From HIMB11 sp965657135 (GTDB lineage Bacteria; Pseudomonadota; Alphaproteobacteria; Rhodobacterales; Rhodobacteraceae), in contig CBFHNF010000014.1 of NCBI GenBank assembly GCA_965657135.1, positions 1 through 64,000 on the forward strand: a stretch of DNA of 64,000 bases, given 5' to 3'. The translations under genes and the position numbers were made by a program. Below are positions 35,905-44,590 of this stretch, in pieces. Below the pieces are notes generated by a model, which saw only the letters and a program-made list of their open reading frames with translations, had not been told where the DNA came from and made no database searches. Each line of letters starts with the position of its first letter. Positions within the stretch are counted from its first letter, which is position 1.

Positions 35905-36164
35905 GGACTTTATTGTAAACTCCGGCGCAAACGCCTAGAATAATTATAGTTCGTGACGTTAATGACTCCAAATAATAAATATCGTGAATATTACACTTAA
36001 ATTACTAAGTCCCAAACCGCGGGGCAACCTCGGAAACAACCCAATATATGGCAGAAAAAATCGCCGACCCCATGTGTTGTTATATCGGCACCTACCACAG
36101 CATCTCTGGGAAGTGAGTGAGGCAATTTTTTAATATTCAATTAAAAGTGTATTTTAGCTAGAGT

Positions 36165-36962
36165 TTATGAAGTTAAAAGCCGTACCAAAATACTGTCAGG
36201 GTCTTTCAATCCATCAATTACATCGAAATGATGTTCACCCTGACGCACGATCATTTTTACACCCCAGTTTTCGGCCAAAATCATTGCTTGTTCTAAAAAC
36301 ACTTGTCGTTCATCGCCTCCAACCCAAACAGTCACGGGGCAGCTTGGTTTAGGCATTAATGCGGGGCTTTCAGCTTTGGCGGCTTCATCTGTCAGTCGAA
36401 AATCGTTATTCATTTCTGTAAACACTAAGGTGCGCAAATCAGCGACTGCTGAAATTGGCACAATGTGCGTAATGCGAGAGACAAGATCATCGGACAGCAC
36501 GCCGGGCACACCTAACCGCGCCACCAGATGGCCACCAGCAGAGTGTCCCGTCAGCGCAATTGCTCCTGCATACTTTTCCGCGATTTGAGTTACAAAGCTG
36601 CGCATTTGCTGCGTAATTTGAGCAATCGAGACACGAGGGCATAAATCATACGAGGGCATCACCACCCGCCATCCTTGAGTTAATGCACCATGCGAAAAAT
36701 GTGACCAATAGGATTTATCAAACCGCCGCCAATATCCCCCATGCACAAAGACCAACGTGCCCTTTGCATCACCTTCAGCATTAAAGACATCATACGTTTG
36801 CCGTTTACTTTGACCATATTCGATCTCTAATTCAGCACGTCCTTGTTCCAGCATGTCTGCACGAAACGCTGAAGCCTCAGATTGCCAGCGCGTGATAAAA
36901 TCATTTGCGTTTGGTATATACGCAGCATTGGCATAAGCATCATCATAATCTATTCGCGACAT
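36165..36962 (-). CDS. alpha/beta hydrolase (esterase, kynurenine-formamidase-like)
   Basis: 265-residue serine hydrolase. The oxyanion HGGYW motif is near residue 75, the nucleophile elbow GHSAGGH near 140, and an Asp and His (GEHHFDVIDGL) near the C-terminus complete the triad. The closest type by motif arrangement is the BD-FAE/kynurenine formamidase group, but no tryptophan genes are near. The 260-bp spacer before it contains no gene I can support; only a short GGCG-CAAA-CGCC hairpin near 35923 was seen. Divergent from gabD. Confidence 0.85.
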   Translation of the reverse strand: MSRIDYDDAYANAAYIPNANDFITRWQSEASAFRADMLEQGRAELEIEYGQSKRQTYDVFNAEGDAKGTLVFVHGGYWRRFDKSYWSHFSHGALTQGWRVVMPSYDLCPRVSIAQITQQMRSFVTQIAEKYAGAIALTGHSAGGHLVARLGVPGVLSDDLVSRITHIVPISAVADLRTLVFTEMNNDFRLTDEAAKAESPALMPKPSCPVTVWVGGDERQVFLEQAMILAENWGVKMIVRQGEHHFDVIDGLKDPDSILVRLLTS

Positions 36963-37038
36963 TTCGGGCTCCTTTGTAGGCTGGACAATCTATGACAGAG
37001 GTGATTTGCCTATGCACGAGATATTTTCGGAGGACGCC

Positions 37039-38514
37039 ATGGCAAACGAAACCAATTTGAAAAACCTGCTGAAAGACCCATCATTGCTAGCAACACAAGG
37101 CTATTTAGCTGGCGAGTGGGTTGACGGCGAAGATGGGGCAACATTTGACGTAACGAACCCCGCCAGAGGAGATGTTATTGCCAAAGTTGCGGACCTGAGC
37201 CGTGCGCAAACTGCGCAGGCAATCGCAGCAGCAGAGGTCGCACAAAAAGAATGGGCCGCCAAAACCGCGAAAGAGCGCGCCAATATTTTACGTCGTTGGT
37301 ACGATCTAATGATGGAAAATACAGATGATCTTAGCACTATCTTGACTGCCGAACAGGGGAAGCCATTTTCCGAAGCAAAAGGCGAAATCGGATATGGTGC
37401 GTCATTCATTGAATTTTTCGCAGAAGAAGCAAAACGTATTTACGGTGAAACAATTCCAGGGCATCAACCCGACAAACGCATCATGGTTCTAAAACAGCCA
37501 ATCGGCGTTGCGGCGTCGATCACACCTTGGAATTTCCCAAACGCAATGATCACACGTAAAGCCGCGCCAGCATTGGCTGCGGGTTGTTCTTTTGTTGCGC
37601 GCCCGGCAGCAGAGACACCATTGTCAGCGTTGGTCATGGGCGTCTTGGCGGAACGCGCAGGAATCCCAAAGGGTGTTTTGTCAATTATCCCATCTTCCCG
37701 TTCATCAGAAATCGGGAAAGAGTTTTGTGAAAACCCAGCCGTGCGCAAACTGACATTTACAGGATCAACCGAAGTTGGCCGCATCCTGTTGCGCCAGGCG
37801 GCGGATCAGGTAATAAAGTGTTCAATGGAGCTGGGCGGCAATGCACCATTTATCGTATTTGACGATGCAGATCTAGACGAAGCAGTTGCAGGCGCAATCA
37901 TGTGTAAATTCCGCAACAACGGCCAAACATGTGTGTGTGCCAATCGGATCTATGTTCAGGCAGGTGTTCATGATGCCTTTGCGGAAAAACTGGCTGCAGC
38001 ACTGTCCAAAATGAAAATAGGTGATGGGCTTGAGGATGGCGTGGCGTTGGGTCCATTGATCAACCAAGATGCGATCACCAAAGTCCAAGAGCATATTGCA
38101 GATGCGACAGCCAAGGGCGGCACTGTATTTTATGGAGGTGAAAGCCATCAAGGCGAAGGCTTCTTTATGCCCCCGACGATTGTTACGGGCGCGACCAAGG
38201 ATATGGCCGTTGCCACCGAGGAAACCTTTGGCCCATTGGCTCCACTATTTAAATTTGACGACGTTGACGAAGTGATTGAACTGGCCAATGATACCATATT
38301 TGGTCTCGCTTCTTACTTCTATGCCAAGGATCTCAGCCGCGTATACAAAGTTGCAGAAGCATTGGAATACGGCATTGTTGGGGTCAACACGGGGATCATA
38401 TCGACCGAAGTAGCGCCGTTTGGAGGCGTTAAACAATCAGGTCTAGGACGCGAAGGTAGCCATCACGGTATCGATGACTATCTTGAACTGAAGTACATTT
38501 GTATGAGCGTTTGA
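37039..38514 (+). CDS. gabD: NAD(P)-dependent succinate-semialdehyde dehydrogenase
   Basis: 491-residue aldehyde dehydrogenase. Catalytic Glu265 is in ELGGNAP and nucleophile Cys298 in NNGQTCVC; TPWNFPNAM at 162-170 forms the cofactor pocket. The cofactor lysine of the KPA motif is arginine (ARPA, 188-190). The GabD-like end (GREGSHHGIDDYLELKYIC) makes succinate-semialdehyde the likely substrate, linking GABA to succinate. The start at 37039, five bases after GGAGG, is preferred to an upstream ATG at 37006. gabT is not in the window. Confidence 0.9.
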   Translation: MANETNLKNLLKDPSLLATQGYLAGEWVDGEDGATFDVTNPARGDVIAKVADLSRAQTAQAIAAAEVAQKEWAAKTAKERANILRRWYDLMMENTDDLSTILTAEQGKPFSEAKGEIGYGASFIEFFAEEAKRIYGETIPGHQPDKRIMVLKQPIGVAASITPWNFPNAMITRKAAPALAAGCSFVARPAAETPLSALVMGVLAERAGIPKGVLSIIPSSRSSEIGKEFCENPAVRKLTFTGSTEVGRILLRQAADQVIKCSMELGGNAPFIVFDDADLDEAVAGAIMCKFRNNGQTCVCANRIYVQAGVHDAFAEKLAAALSKMKIGDGLEDGVALGPLINQDAITKVQEHIADATAKGGTVFYGGESHQGEGFFMPPTIVTGATKDMAVATEETFGPLAPLFKFDDVDEVIELANDTIFGLASYFYAKDLSRVYKVAEALEYGIVGVNTGIISTEVAPFGGVKQSGLGREGSHHGIDDYLELKYICMSV

Positions 38515-38580
38515 GTTTCATTTTAGCGTGCTAAGTAATTAGCAAAAAAATCGTTGCGACGTAAAACGACAAAAACGCGA

Positions 38581-38615
38581 ACGGCGACCAGAATGGTCGC
38601 CGTGAACAATTTTTG
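38581..38615 (+). terminator. gabD terminator
   Basis: 10-bp perfect stem ACGGCGACCA / TGGTCGCCGT with a 3-base loop, followed after six bases by TTTTT. Confidence 0.8.
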
Positions 38616-38618
38616 TGA

Positions 38619-38657
38619 CTGATTTAGAAATCAGATTTAATCTGAACACATGTGTTC
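38619..38657. repeat. three consecutive perfect dyads
   Basis: CTGATTT-AG-AAATCAG (38619-38634), CAGATT-T-AATCTG (38632-38644) and GAACACATGTGTTC (38644-38657) overlap one another by a few bases. They cover 39 bp immediately after the gabD terminator and run into the start of a small ORF. Confidence 0.75.
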
Positions 38658-38889
38658 GTTGTTGTGTAATACTGCAACGAGTCTTGGAGTTCATATCAGC
38701 GATGCTGGGACTATTCTGATTAATCAAACTGTAATTTCACCGTTTACGGTAACGGTGGAAATCGACGTGCAAGGGGATATCACTATTCGCGACGTACAAC
38801 TTGACCCGACCACAGGGAACATAACTAAATTAAATCGTCTTGCATGTGGTGCGCAGTTCTTTGAAACGCTCTCTTGGCTGTCACAATAA
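38650..38889 (+). CDS. hypothetical small protein (doubtful)
   Basis: 79 codons with ATG inside the last of the three dyads. The central part (about 19-60) is rich in alternating hydrophobic residues (ILINQTVISPFTVTVEIDV, DITIRDVQLD), looks like beta strands and could be a real protein. I recognise no family. No good ribosome-binding site precedes it. It may be a gene remnant or non-coding. A terminator follows 20 bp after the stop. Confidence 0.3.
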   Translation: MCSLLCNTATSLGVHISDAGTILINQTVISPFTVTVEIDVQGDITIRDVQLDPTTGNITKLNRLACGAQFFETLSWLSQ

Positions 38890-38908
38890 AACAGAAAAGC
38901 ATAAGCAG

Positions 38909-38942
38909 AAAAAAGGCCCTCTTTTTCAAGAGGGCCTTTTTT
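38909..38942. terminator. bidirectional terminator, pnp side
   Basis: 15-bp perfect stem with a 4-base loop (AAAAAAGGCCCTCTT / AAGAGGGCCTTTTTT). A-run and T-run on both sides make it work for pnp (minus strand) and for the short ORF on the plus strand. Confidence 0.92.
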
Positions 38943-38944
38943 AT

Positions 38945-41083
38945 TTATTCTTCGTTAGAAGACTTTTCTTCAGCGATTTCTTCGCCTGTTTCTTGATCCA
39001 CCATCTTCATAGCCAAGCGAACCTTACCACGATCATCAAACCCTAGAAGTTTAACTTTGACCTCTTGGCCCTCTTTCAGCACATCTGATGGATGGTTTAG
39101 ACGACGGTTTTCAATTTGGCTCACATGAACCAGACCGTCACGTTTGCCAAAGAAGTTCACAAACGCGCCGAAATCGACAACCTTCACAACTTTACCTGTA
39201 TAGATTTGCCCGATTTCAGGTTCTGCCACGATCGCATAAATCATTTCATATGCTTTCTTGATAGACTCTCCGTCAGGAGACGCAATCTTGATTTGACCAT
39301 CATCGTTGATGTCAACTTTTGCGCCAGACACTTCCACGATTTCACGGATCACTTTACCACCTGATCCAATCACTTCACGGATTTTGTCTGTTGGTACCTG
39401 CATTGTTTCAATACGTGGTGCGTGTACTGAGAATTCGCTTGCTTCGGTCAATGCGTTCGCCATTTCACCCAAGATATGTAAGCGACCAGCTTTGGCCTGT
39501 GCCAAAGCGTTCTTCATGATCTCGGCTGTGATACCTGCGACTTTGATGTCCATTTGCAGTGACGTGATCCCGTTTTCGGTACCTGCCACTTTAAAGTCCA
39601 TATCGCCCAAGTGATCTTCGTCACCCAAAATGTCTGTTAGGATCGCATAATCCCCGTCATCTTCAAGGATCAGACCCATTGCCACACCCGCAACTGGAGC
39701 CTTAAGTGGGACACCTGCATCCATCATAGACAATGAACCACCACATACAGACGCCATTGAGGATGAACCGTTTGATTCAGTGATTTCTGAAACGACGCGG
39801 ATTGTGTATGGGAAATCTGTTGCCGCTGGCAAAACCGCCTGAAGCGCCCGCCAAGCCAGTTTACCGTGACCGATTTCACGACGACCTGGTGATCCGACAC
39901 GTCCAACTTCGCCAACAGAATAGGGCGGGAAGTTATAGTGCAACATGAAGTTTGATTTATATGTGCCATGTAGCGCGTCGATCATCTGTTCATCATCGCC
40001 AGTGCCCAATGTAGTTACAGCCAAGGCTTGGGTTTCACCACGGGTGAACAGCGCTGAACCATGCGTACGCGGCAACATGCCTGTTTCACTTACGATCGCG
40101 CGTACATCTGTCGTCGCACGACCATCAATACGCTTGCCGCCTTTTACCACGTCACCGCGTAGAATGCTGGCTTCCAGCTTTTTCATGGCGGAGCCAAGGT
40201 TGGCATCAGCCAACTGCTCTTCGCTCAGTGCGGCTTTGATGGTTTCGCGTGCCGCAGCAACCGCTTCAACACGCTCTTGCTTGTCCGTGTTTCCATACGC
40301 CGCGCGCATTTGCTCTTCGCCTGCGGCTTTTACCGCTGCGAATAGATCAGAGTAATCGATCGGCGCAAAATCAAATGGCTCTTTTGCCGCGATTTCGGCC
40401 AAATCAATGATCAAATCAATCACTGGCTGGATTTGTTCGTGGGCAAAGGTGACAGCCCCCAACATTTCATCTTCGGTCAATTCATACGCTTCTGACTCAA
40501 CCATCATCACGGCATCTTTTGTACCAGCGACGACTAGATCCAAACGTTGCTCTGGATTGTTGCGTAGACCGTCCATGTCATCCACGGTTGGGTTCAGAAT
40601 GTACTCACCGTCAACAAATCCAACGCGTGCACAACCGATCGGGCCCATGAATGGCACGCCAGAAATGGTAAGCGCAGCAGATGCCGCAATCATCGCGACG
40701 ATATCTGGTGAATTCACCAAATCGTGGCTAAGAACTGTACACATAACCAATACTTCGTTTTTGAAACCATCAACGAATAATGGGCGAATGGGGCGGTCGA
40801 TCAGACGCGCAGTTAGTGTTTCTGCCTCAGATGGGCGTGCTTCTCGCTTGAAAAATCCACCAGGAATTTTACCAGCGGCATAGTATTTCTCTTGGTAATG
40901 TACTGTCAGAGGGAAAAAGTCTTGTCCCTCTTTCATCGACTTGGCGAATGTGACGTTTGCCATCACTGATGTTTCGCCCAATGTGGCAATCACTGTGCCG
41001 TCTGCTTGACGTGCAACTTTGCCTGTTTCCAGTGTCAGCGTTTCTTCGCCCCACTGCATAGATTTTTTCGTTACTTCGAACAT
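38945..41083 (-). CDS. pnp: polyribonucleotide nucleotidyltransferase (PNPase)
   Basis: 712-residue 3'-5' phosphorolytic exoribonuclease, core of RNA degradation. Two RNase PH domains (about 1-215 and 310-540), with GSALFTRGETQAL and the catalytic SPGRREIGHG region, are followed by KH (about 555-615, IREVIGSGGKVIREI) and S1 (about 620-690) domains. The C-terminus is acidic. It lies downstream of rpsO, the classical order. The leader contains a TGGCC / GGCCA hairpin at about 41099-41112 that might be an RNase III processing site for autocontrol, as in E. coli; this is inferred. Confidence 0.97.
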   Translation of the reverse strand: MFEVTKKSMQWGEETLTLETGKVARQADGTVIATLGETSVMANVTFAKSMKEGQDFFPLTVHYQEKYYAAGKIPGGFFKREARPSEAETLTARLIDRPIRPLFVDGFKNEVLVMCTVLSHDLVNSPDIVAMIAASAALTISGVPFMGPIGCARVGFVDGEYILNPTVDDMDGLRNNPEQRLDLVVAGTKDAVMMVESEAYELTEDEMLGAVTFAHEQIQPVIDLIIDLAEIAAKEPFDFAPIDYSDLFAAVKAAGEEQMRAAYGNTDKQERVEAVAAARETIKAALSEEQLADANLGSAMKKLEASILRGDVVKGGKRIDGRATTDVRAIVSETGMLPRTHGSALFTRGETQALAVTTLGTGDDEQMIDALHGTYKSNFMLHYNFPPYSVGEVGRVGSPGRREIGHGKLAWRALQAVLPAATDFPYTIRVVSEITESNGSSSMASVCGGSLSMMDAGVPLKAPVAGVAMGLILEDDGDYAILTDILGDEDHLGDMDFKVAGTENGITSLQMDIKVAGITAEIMKNALAQAKAGRLHILGEMANALTEASEFSVHAPRIETMQVPTDKIREVIGSGGKVIREIVEVSGAKVDINDDGQIKIASPDGESIKKAYEMIYAIVAEPEIGQIYTGKVVKVVDFGAFVNFFGKRDGLVHVSQIENRRLNHPSDVLKEGQEVKVKLLGFDDRGKVRLAMKMVDQETGEEIAEEKSSNEE

Positions 41084-41253
41084 CTTATTTTCCTAAATTG
41101 GCCCACTGGCCATTTGCGTAGAGGGCGGATTCCCCCTGACCCCTTTATCTTATATTTCGGGCGCTGGAGTCCGGGCGCCTGATCTCAGATATCGCGCGTA
41201 TATAGGAGAAACCAAGATATGGAAAGGATTAGATCAACTTACATATGCAAACA

Positions 41254-41279
41254 AAAAACCGCACCAAAAGGCGCGGTTT
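41254..41279 (-). terminator. rpsO attenuating terminator
   Basis: Minus strand: AAACCGCGCC / GGTGCGGTTT stem with one mismatch, AAAA-type loop, then TTGTTT. Lies between rpsO and pnp, where partial read-through would allow both to be made. Confidence 0.7.
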
Positions 41280-41304
41280 GATGAATTCAGAAGCAGATCG
41301 CAAA

Positions 41305-41574
41305 TTAGCGACGAATGCCTAAACGCTTGATCAGATCAGTGTAACGCTGTTCTTCTTTTGCTTTCAGGTAATCAAGAAGCTTACGACGCTGCGCAACCAT
41401 CTTCAAAAGTCCACGGCGACCGTGGTTATCTTTTTTATGTGTTTTGAAGTGCTCTGTCAGGGTTGTGATACGTGACGTTAGAATGGCAACTTGCACCTCT
41501 GGGGAACCAGTATCGCCTTCTTTCGTCGCGAACTCTTTCATGACGCGTGCTTTTTCTTCAGCAGTAATCGACAT
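41305..41574 (-). CDS. rpsO: 30S ribosomal protein S15
   Basis: 89-residue primary 16S-binding protein of the platform. Typical segments: GDTGSPEVQVAILTSRI, HFKTHKKDNHGRRGLL and RRKLLDYLK. It is preceded by AAGGAGACCCCG. In many bacteria truB lies directly upstream; here about 2 kb with three other genes separate them. Confidence 0.98.
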   Translation of the reverse strand: MSITAEEKARVMKEFATKEGDTGSPEVQVAILTSRITTLTEHFKTHKKDNHGRRGLLKMVAQRRKLLDYLKAKEEQRYTDLIKRLGIRR

Positions 41575-41699
41575 CGGGGTCTCCTTTTATCTAAGGGTTA
41601 TGGCACAAGCCGGGATGTCGTCCAGCAGGGCCCTTGGAGGAATCTGTTTGCACAGATTTAGAGCTTTTACTGAAAAATATTGGATTTGCAAAGCGGATT

Positions 41700-42572
41700 C
41701 TATGACGCCCGTTGAATGACAATGCTCGCGGCATCAAAGGGCGCGCTTGACGTGACATATGCGGCCACCTGATCTTCTAGCCGCACTTCGTACACGTCAT
41801 CCGAAACTTGGCGTACAGATATTTCGCGCGCGTCCTCTTCTAGGAACTGGATCGCCAAGGTATCGACAGTCGGATCATAATCTGAAATCTTGATAGGTTC
41901 GTCACCAACATCTGTATAGACAAACGTATCCGCACCTTCGCCCCCTGTCATCATATCAGCGCCATAACTTTGAATGATGTCATCGCCTGAACCCCCATTT
42001 AGGTAAGCACGCTCTAGGTCCGTATCAGCCAGAACGTCATCACCCGCACCCCACATAAGCGAGTCATTGCCTGAGCCACCACTCAGCACATCATCCCCGT
42101 CATCCCCGTCATCCCCGTGCAGAGCATCCGCAACATGTCCGCCACGTAAGATATCGTGACCCAAACCACCGCTCAGCGTATCTTGGCCAGCGCCACCATC
42201 CAACAGGTCATGCCCAGAGGCACCAGTCAGCTTATCATTACCGTCGTCACCACTAATCGTATCTTGACCCGTTAATCCCTGCAGATCATCATCCCCCTGA
42301 CCACCAGTCACAACATCATTTCCATTACCACCTATAACGGTGTCGTTCCCAAATCCACCACTCAGCGTATCATCACCTTCGCGTCCATCAATCATATCAT
42401 CCAAGAAACGCCCCCATAATAAATCAGGACCATCTGTTGGCGGTGTTGGTTCTTCTAATTCAGGGGCATCAGGTTCGAACTCTTCTTCATCCGTGATCGG
42501 TGGTTCAATATCTGGCATCAACGCAATGCTACCTAAAAGCATGAAACCCAATAGACCCGATAACATCAACAT
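41700..42572 (-). CDS. RTX-repeat calcium-binding protein with N-terminal membrane helix
   Basis: About 290 residues. An N-terminal hydrophobic helix (LSGLLGFMLLGSIAL) serves as anchor or signal, then a Glu/Pro-rich linker, then eleven or more GGxGxD-type nonapeptides (about 75-200) forming a calcium-dependent parallel beta roll, and a C-terminal domain. At 42092-42118 three exact copies of a 9-base unit code for (DGD)3, and a neighbouring repeat has lost its consensus (GGHVADALHG). Secreted RTX proteins use type I export, but no transporter is near. The start is chosen for AAGGGG six bases upstream; longer starts exist up to 42626. Confidence 0.8.
   Translation of the reverse strand: MLMLSGLLGFMLLGSIALMPDIEPPITDEEEFEPDAPELEEPTPPTDGPDLLWGRFLDDMIDGREGDDTLSGGFGNDTVIGGNGNDVVTGGQGDDDLQGLTGQDTISGDDGNDKLTGASGHDLLDGGAGQDTLSGGLGHDILRGGHVADALHGDDGDDGDDVLSGGSGNDSLMWGAGDDVLADTDLERAYLNGGSGDDIIQSYGADMMTGGEGADTFVYTDVGDEPIKISDYDPTVDTLAIQFLEEDAREISVRQVSDDVYEVRLEDQVAAYVTSSAPFDAASIVIQRAS
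42092..42118. repeat. 9-bp tandem repeat, three copies, in the RTX gene
   Basis: CATCCCCGT occurs three times head to tail without mismatch. The unit length keeps frame, so copy number can change without breaking the protein. Confidence 0.9.
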
Positions 42573-42645
42573 GATACACCCCTTTTTCCCAAGGATAACC
42601 ATGGAACTCAACAGTTCTGATTTCAATCTCAGATTGCAAGCTTGG

Positions 42646-42897
42646 TTAACGCTTCATTTCGATTTGCTGAATCAACTGGATCGCCCAATCCCCAAGAATT
42701 GGGATAAACTCGATCTGGGCCAATATCTGAACGGTGATGTAAACAAGGATTGTAGCACCCAAAACAGACCCTAATCCAAAGGCCAATCCACGCAATAAAT
42801 TAAACCATAACATTGCAAACACAGAACGTTGCATACGCAGCGCTGGATGATTGAGCAATTGTTCCATTTGTTCATTCAAGCGTTGATTATCTGCCAT
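42646..42897 (-). CDS. DUF5665 family membrane protein
   Basis: 83-residue protein with an N-terminal amphipathic segment and one or two membrane helices (about 28-62) including NLLRGLAFGLGSVLGATILVY, typical of DUF5665. Function unknown. It overlaps the DUF1643 gene by 11 bp, indicating co-translation. No signal peptide is cleavable. Confidence 0.82.
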   Translation of the reverse strand: MADNQRLNEQMEQLLNHPALRMQRSVFAMLWFNLLRGLAFGLGSVLGATILVYITVQILAQIEFIPILGDWAIQLIQQIEMKR

Positions 42898-43408
42898 TCA
42901 AGTCACTCCATAGAATGGGTTGTTGAGTATATGAAATATAAAGCGGGTGCTTGGGATGCCCTGCCTTTGACAATCCTAGATGAAACACGGGAATATCCAT
43001 CGTCTGCAAAATCGACTTCACCCGTTCTCCGCGCGCCAAATGTTCGCCATGCGTGCCCCATGCCGCAACCGTCACATTTGCCCACTCACATGCCTCCAGA
43101 ATGGCGGCATCATTTGCAGGGCCAACTGGATCGCGGGCCGCCCGCATTTTTTTGGGGTCCGTATCACGCCAGGCAAAAATATTTGTCACTCGGAACCCAC
43201 CATAGCCCAGCGCACGTGCGCGGCGTTCACAACGCTCAACCGTTGGATCATTTTGTACCTCGGTTGCCGTCGACGGATTCAACATTACAAAATGCACCAT
43301 ATGCGCCTTTTGATCCCATACGCGGGTCAAACTGTAGCGATAGCGTTCACAATCCGAATAAATTGCAACCGACGCCGCATCATCCTTTTGGTGGGTCCGT
43401 GTTAACAT
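42887..43408 (-). CDS. DUF1643 family protein
   Basis: 173 residues. YRYSLTRVWD, FVMLNPSTATEVQNDPTVERC and the GGFRVTNIFAWR and GTHG motifs are family hallmarks. Function not established; the fold has been likened to nucleotide- or base-processing enzymes, which I cannot support from sequence alone. It sits upstream of DUF5665 on the same strand and downstream of truB after a 208-bp spacer with strong inverted repeats. Confidence 0.88.
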   Translation of the reverse strand: MLTRTHQKDDAASVAIYSDCERYRYSLTRVWDQKAHMVHFVMLNPSTATEVQNDPTVERCERRARALGYGGFRVTNIFAWRDTDPKKMRAARDPVGPANDAAILEACEWANVTVAAWGTHGEHLARGERVKSILQTMDIPVFHLGLSKAGHPKHPLYISYTQQPILWSDLNGR

Positions 43409-43500
43409 GAGAATAACTTTGTATTTTGTTGCGCCAATTGCAACTAGGTAAGGGTTTCCGTAACTGCGTTCGTTCTGAAACTGTGTTATACTGCATGCTA

Positions 43501-43623
43501 AGTTGGCATTTTATTTTTTTGTTTTGTGTAGTGTTACCTGCCTAGGTATCGAAATAGGGTAAATTTTTAGAAATTTAATTTACGCCCGATTTTGCCAACT
43601 CTTCCCCAGACGATACCTAGGCA
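43501..43623. repeat. interlocking inverted repeats at the truB 3' end
   Basis: Four elements in order A, B, A', B'. A AGTTGGCA (43501-43508) pairs with A' TGCCAACT (43593-43600). B TGCCTAGGTATCG (43539-43551) pairs perfectly over 13 bp with B' CGATACCTAGGCA (43611-43623). An inner pair, GGGTAAATT (43557-43565) and AATTTACGCCC (43577-43587), forms the central hairpin. B' covers the truB stop codon (43617-43619). A-A' and B-B' cross, so they are mutually exclusive or form a pseudoknot. Confidence 0.7.
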
Positions 43624-44537
43624 CCTTTGAGCGAATGAACAAACACCCGAGATGGATGCAATTCGCCAGATTTGAAAATACCAACAGCGACAGGCTGGCC
43701 TTCACACTGCGCCCAACATTCATCGCCGTACTCCAAATTTTGACCTATTACCATCGCTGGATTTCCATTGCGCAGCCGCGCTGCGGCCTCGGGCGCACAG
43801 CTGACCATTTCCAAATCAGCCAGCCCTATTTCCATTGGTTGCAAATATGTTTCAATGTCGGGGGTGCGCGCAAGTTTTTCGATCGTTTCTAGGGTGACAG
43901 CCTCTTGCACCTCAAAGGGGCCGGACCATGTACGGCGCAACCACTGAACATGGCCGTAGCACCCCAACATTTCCCCCACGTCCCGCGCGATCGAGCGGAC
44001 ATAACCACCTTTGCCGCAAACCATTTCTAATTGGGCATGATCCTCATCAGGGTGATCATTCAAAATAAGGCTCTCCACATAGAGTGGCCGCGCTGCCAGC
44101 GTAACATCTTCACCCCCCCGCGCCAGTGCATAGGCACGCTGTCCATCAACCTTGATTGCCGAAAATTTAGGTGGCACTTGCTCAATATCTCCGACAAAAG
44201 CATGAAGCGCCTCTTTTATTTCGCTACTTGAGGGGCGTTTATCCGAACGTAAAATGACCTCTCCTTCAGCGTCGTCAGTATTCGTTGCCTCTCCGAATTT
44301 TATCATGAACTCATAGGCTTTGAGCGCATCGGTGATATACGGAACCGTTTTGGTCGCCTCTCCCAAGGCAACAGCAAGCACACCCGTTGCATCTGGATCC
44401 AGCGTCCCAGCATGACCCGCCTTTTGCGCTTGGAACGCCCATTTGACCTTGTTCACGATCGCTGTCGAAGTCCACCCTGCGGGTTTATCGATGATCACCC
44501 AACCCGAAATTGCGCGTCCCTTGCGTTTGCGTGCCAT
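43617..44537 (-). CDS. truB: tRNA pseudouridine(55) synthase
   Basis: 306-residue enzyme that isomerises U55 in the T-loop of tRNAs. The N-terminal KPAGWTSTAIVNK, catalytic Asp47 in GTLDPDATG, and the later GKGGYVRSIARDVGE are diagnostic. The C-terminal PUA-like part is short. Upstream infB/rbfA, normal neighbours, are replaced by an EamA gene, so the transcription-translation cluster is broken up here. The stop codon lies inside the right arm of a 13-bp inverted repeat. Confidence 0.95.
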   Translation of the reverse strand: MARKRKGRAISGWVIIDKPAGWTSTAIVNKVKWAFQAQKAGHAGTLDPDATGVLAVALGEATKTVPYITDALKAYEFMIKFGEATNTDDAEGEVILRSDKRPSSSEIKEALHAFVGDIEQVPPKFSAIKVDGQRAYALARGGEDVTLAARPLYVESLILNDHPDEDHAQLEMVCGKGGYVRSIARDVGEMLGCYGHVQWLRRTWSGPFEVQEAVTLETIEKLARTPDIETYLQPMEIGLADLEMVSCAPEAAARLRNGNPAMVIGQNLEYGDECWAQCEGQPVAVGIFKSGELHPSRVFVHSLKGA

Positions 44538-44590
44538 ATTTTATCCTGCATCAAATAAGGCCCTGCCCGTACCGAATGCCCCTGCGGCGG

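Noticed and set aside
40407..40883. 158-codon plus-strand frame inside pnp
   Set aside because: Shadow of the strongly conserved pnp reading frame.
42887..43405. Long plus-strand frames (141 and 193 codons) opposite DUF1643
   Set aside because: They are antisense to a conserved family; their translations have no plausible domains.
43539..43623. Integron attC-site interpretation of the truB repeats
   Set aside because: Core-site consensus (RYYYAAC / GTTRRRY) is not met and there is no integrase or cassette array.
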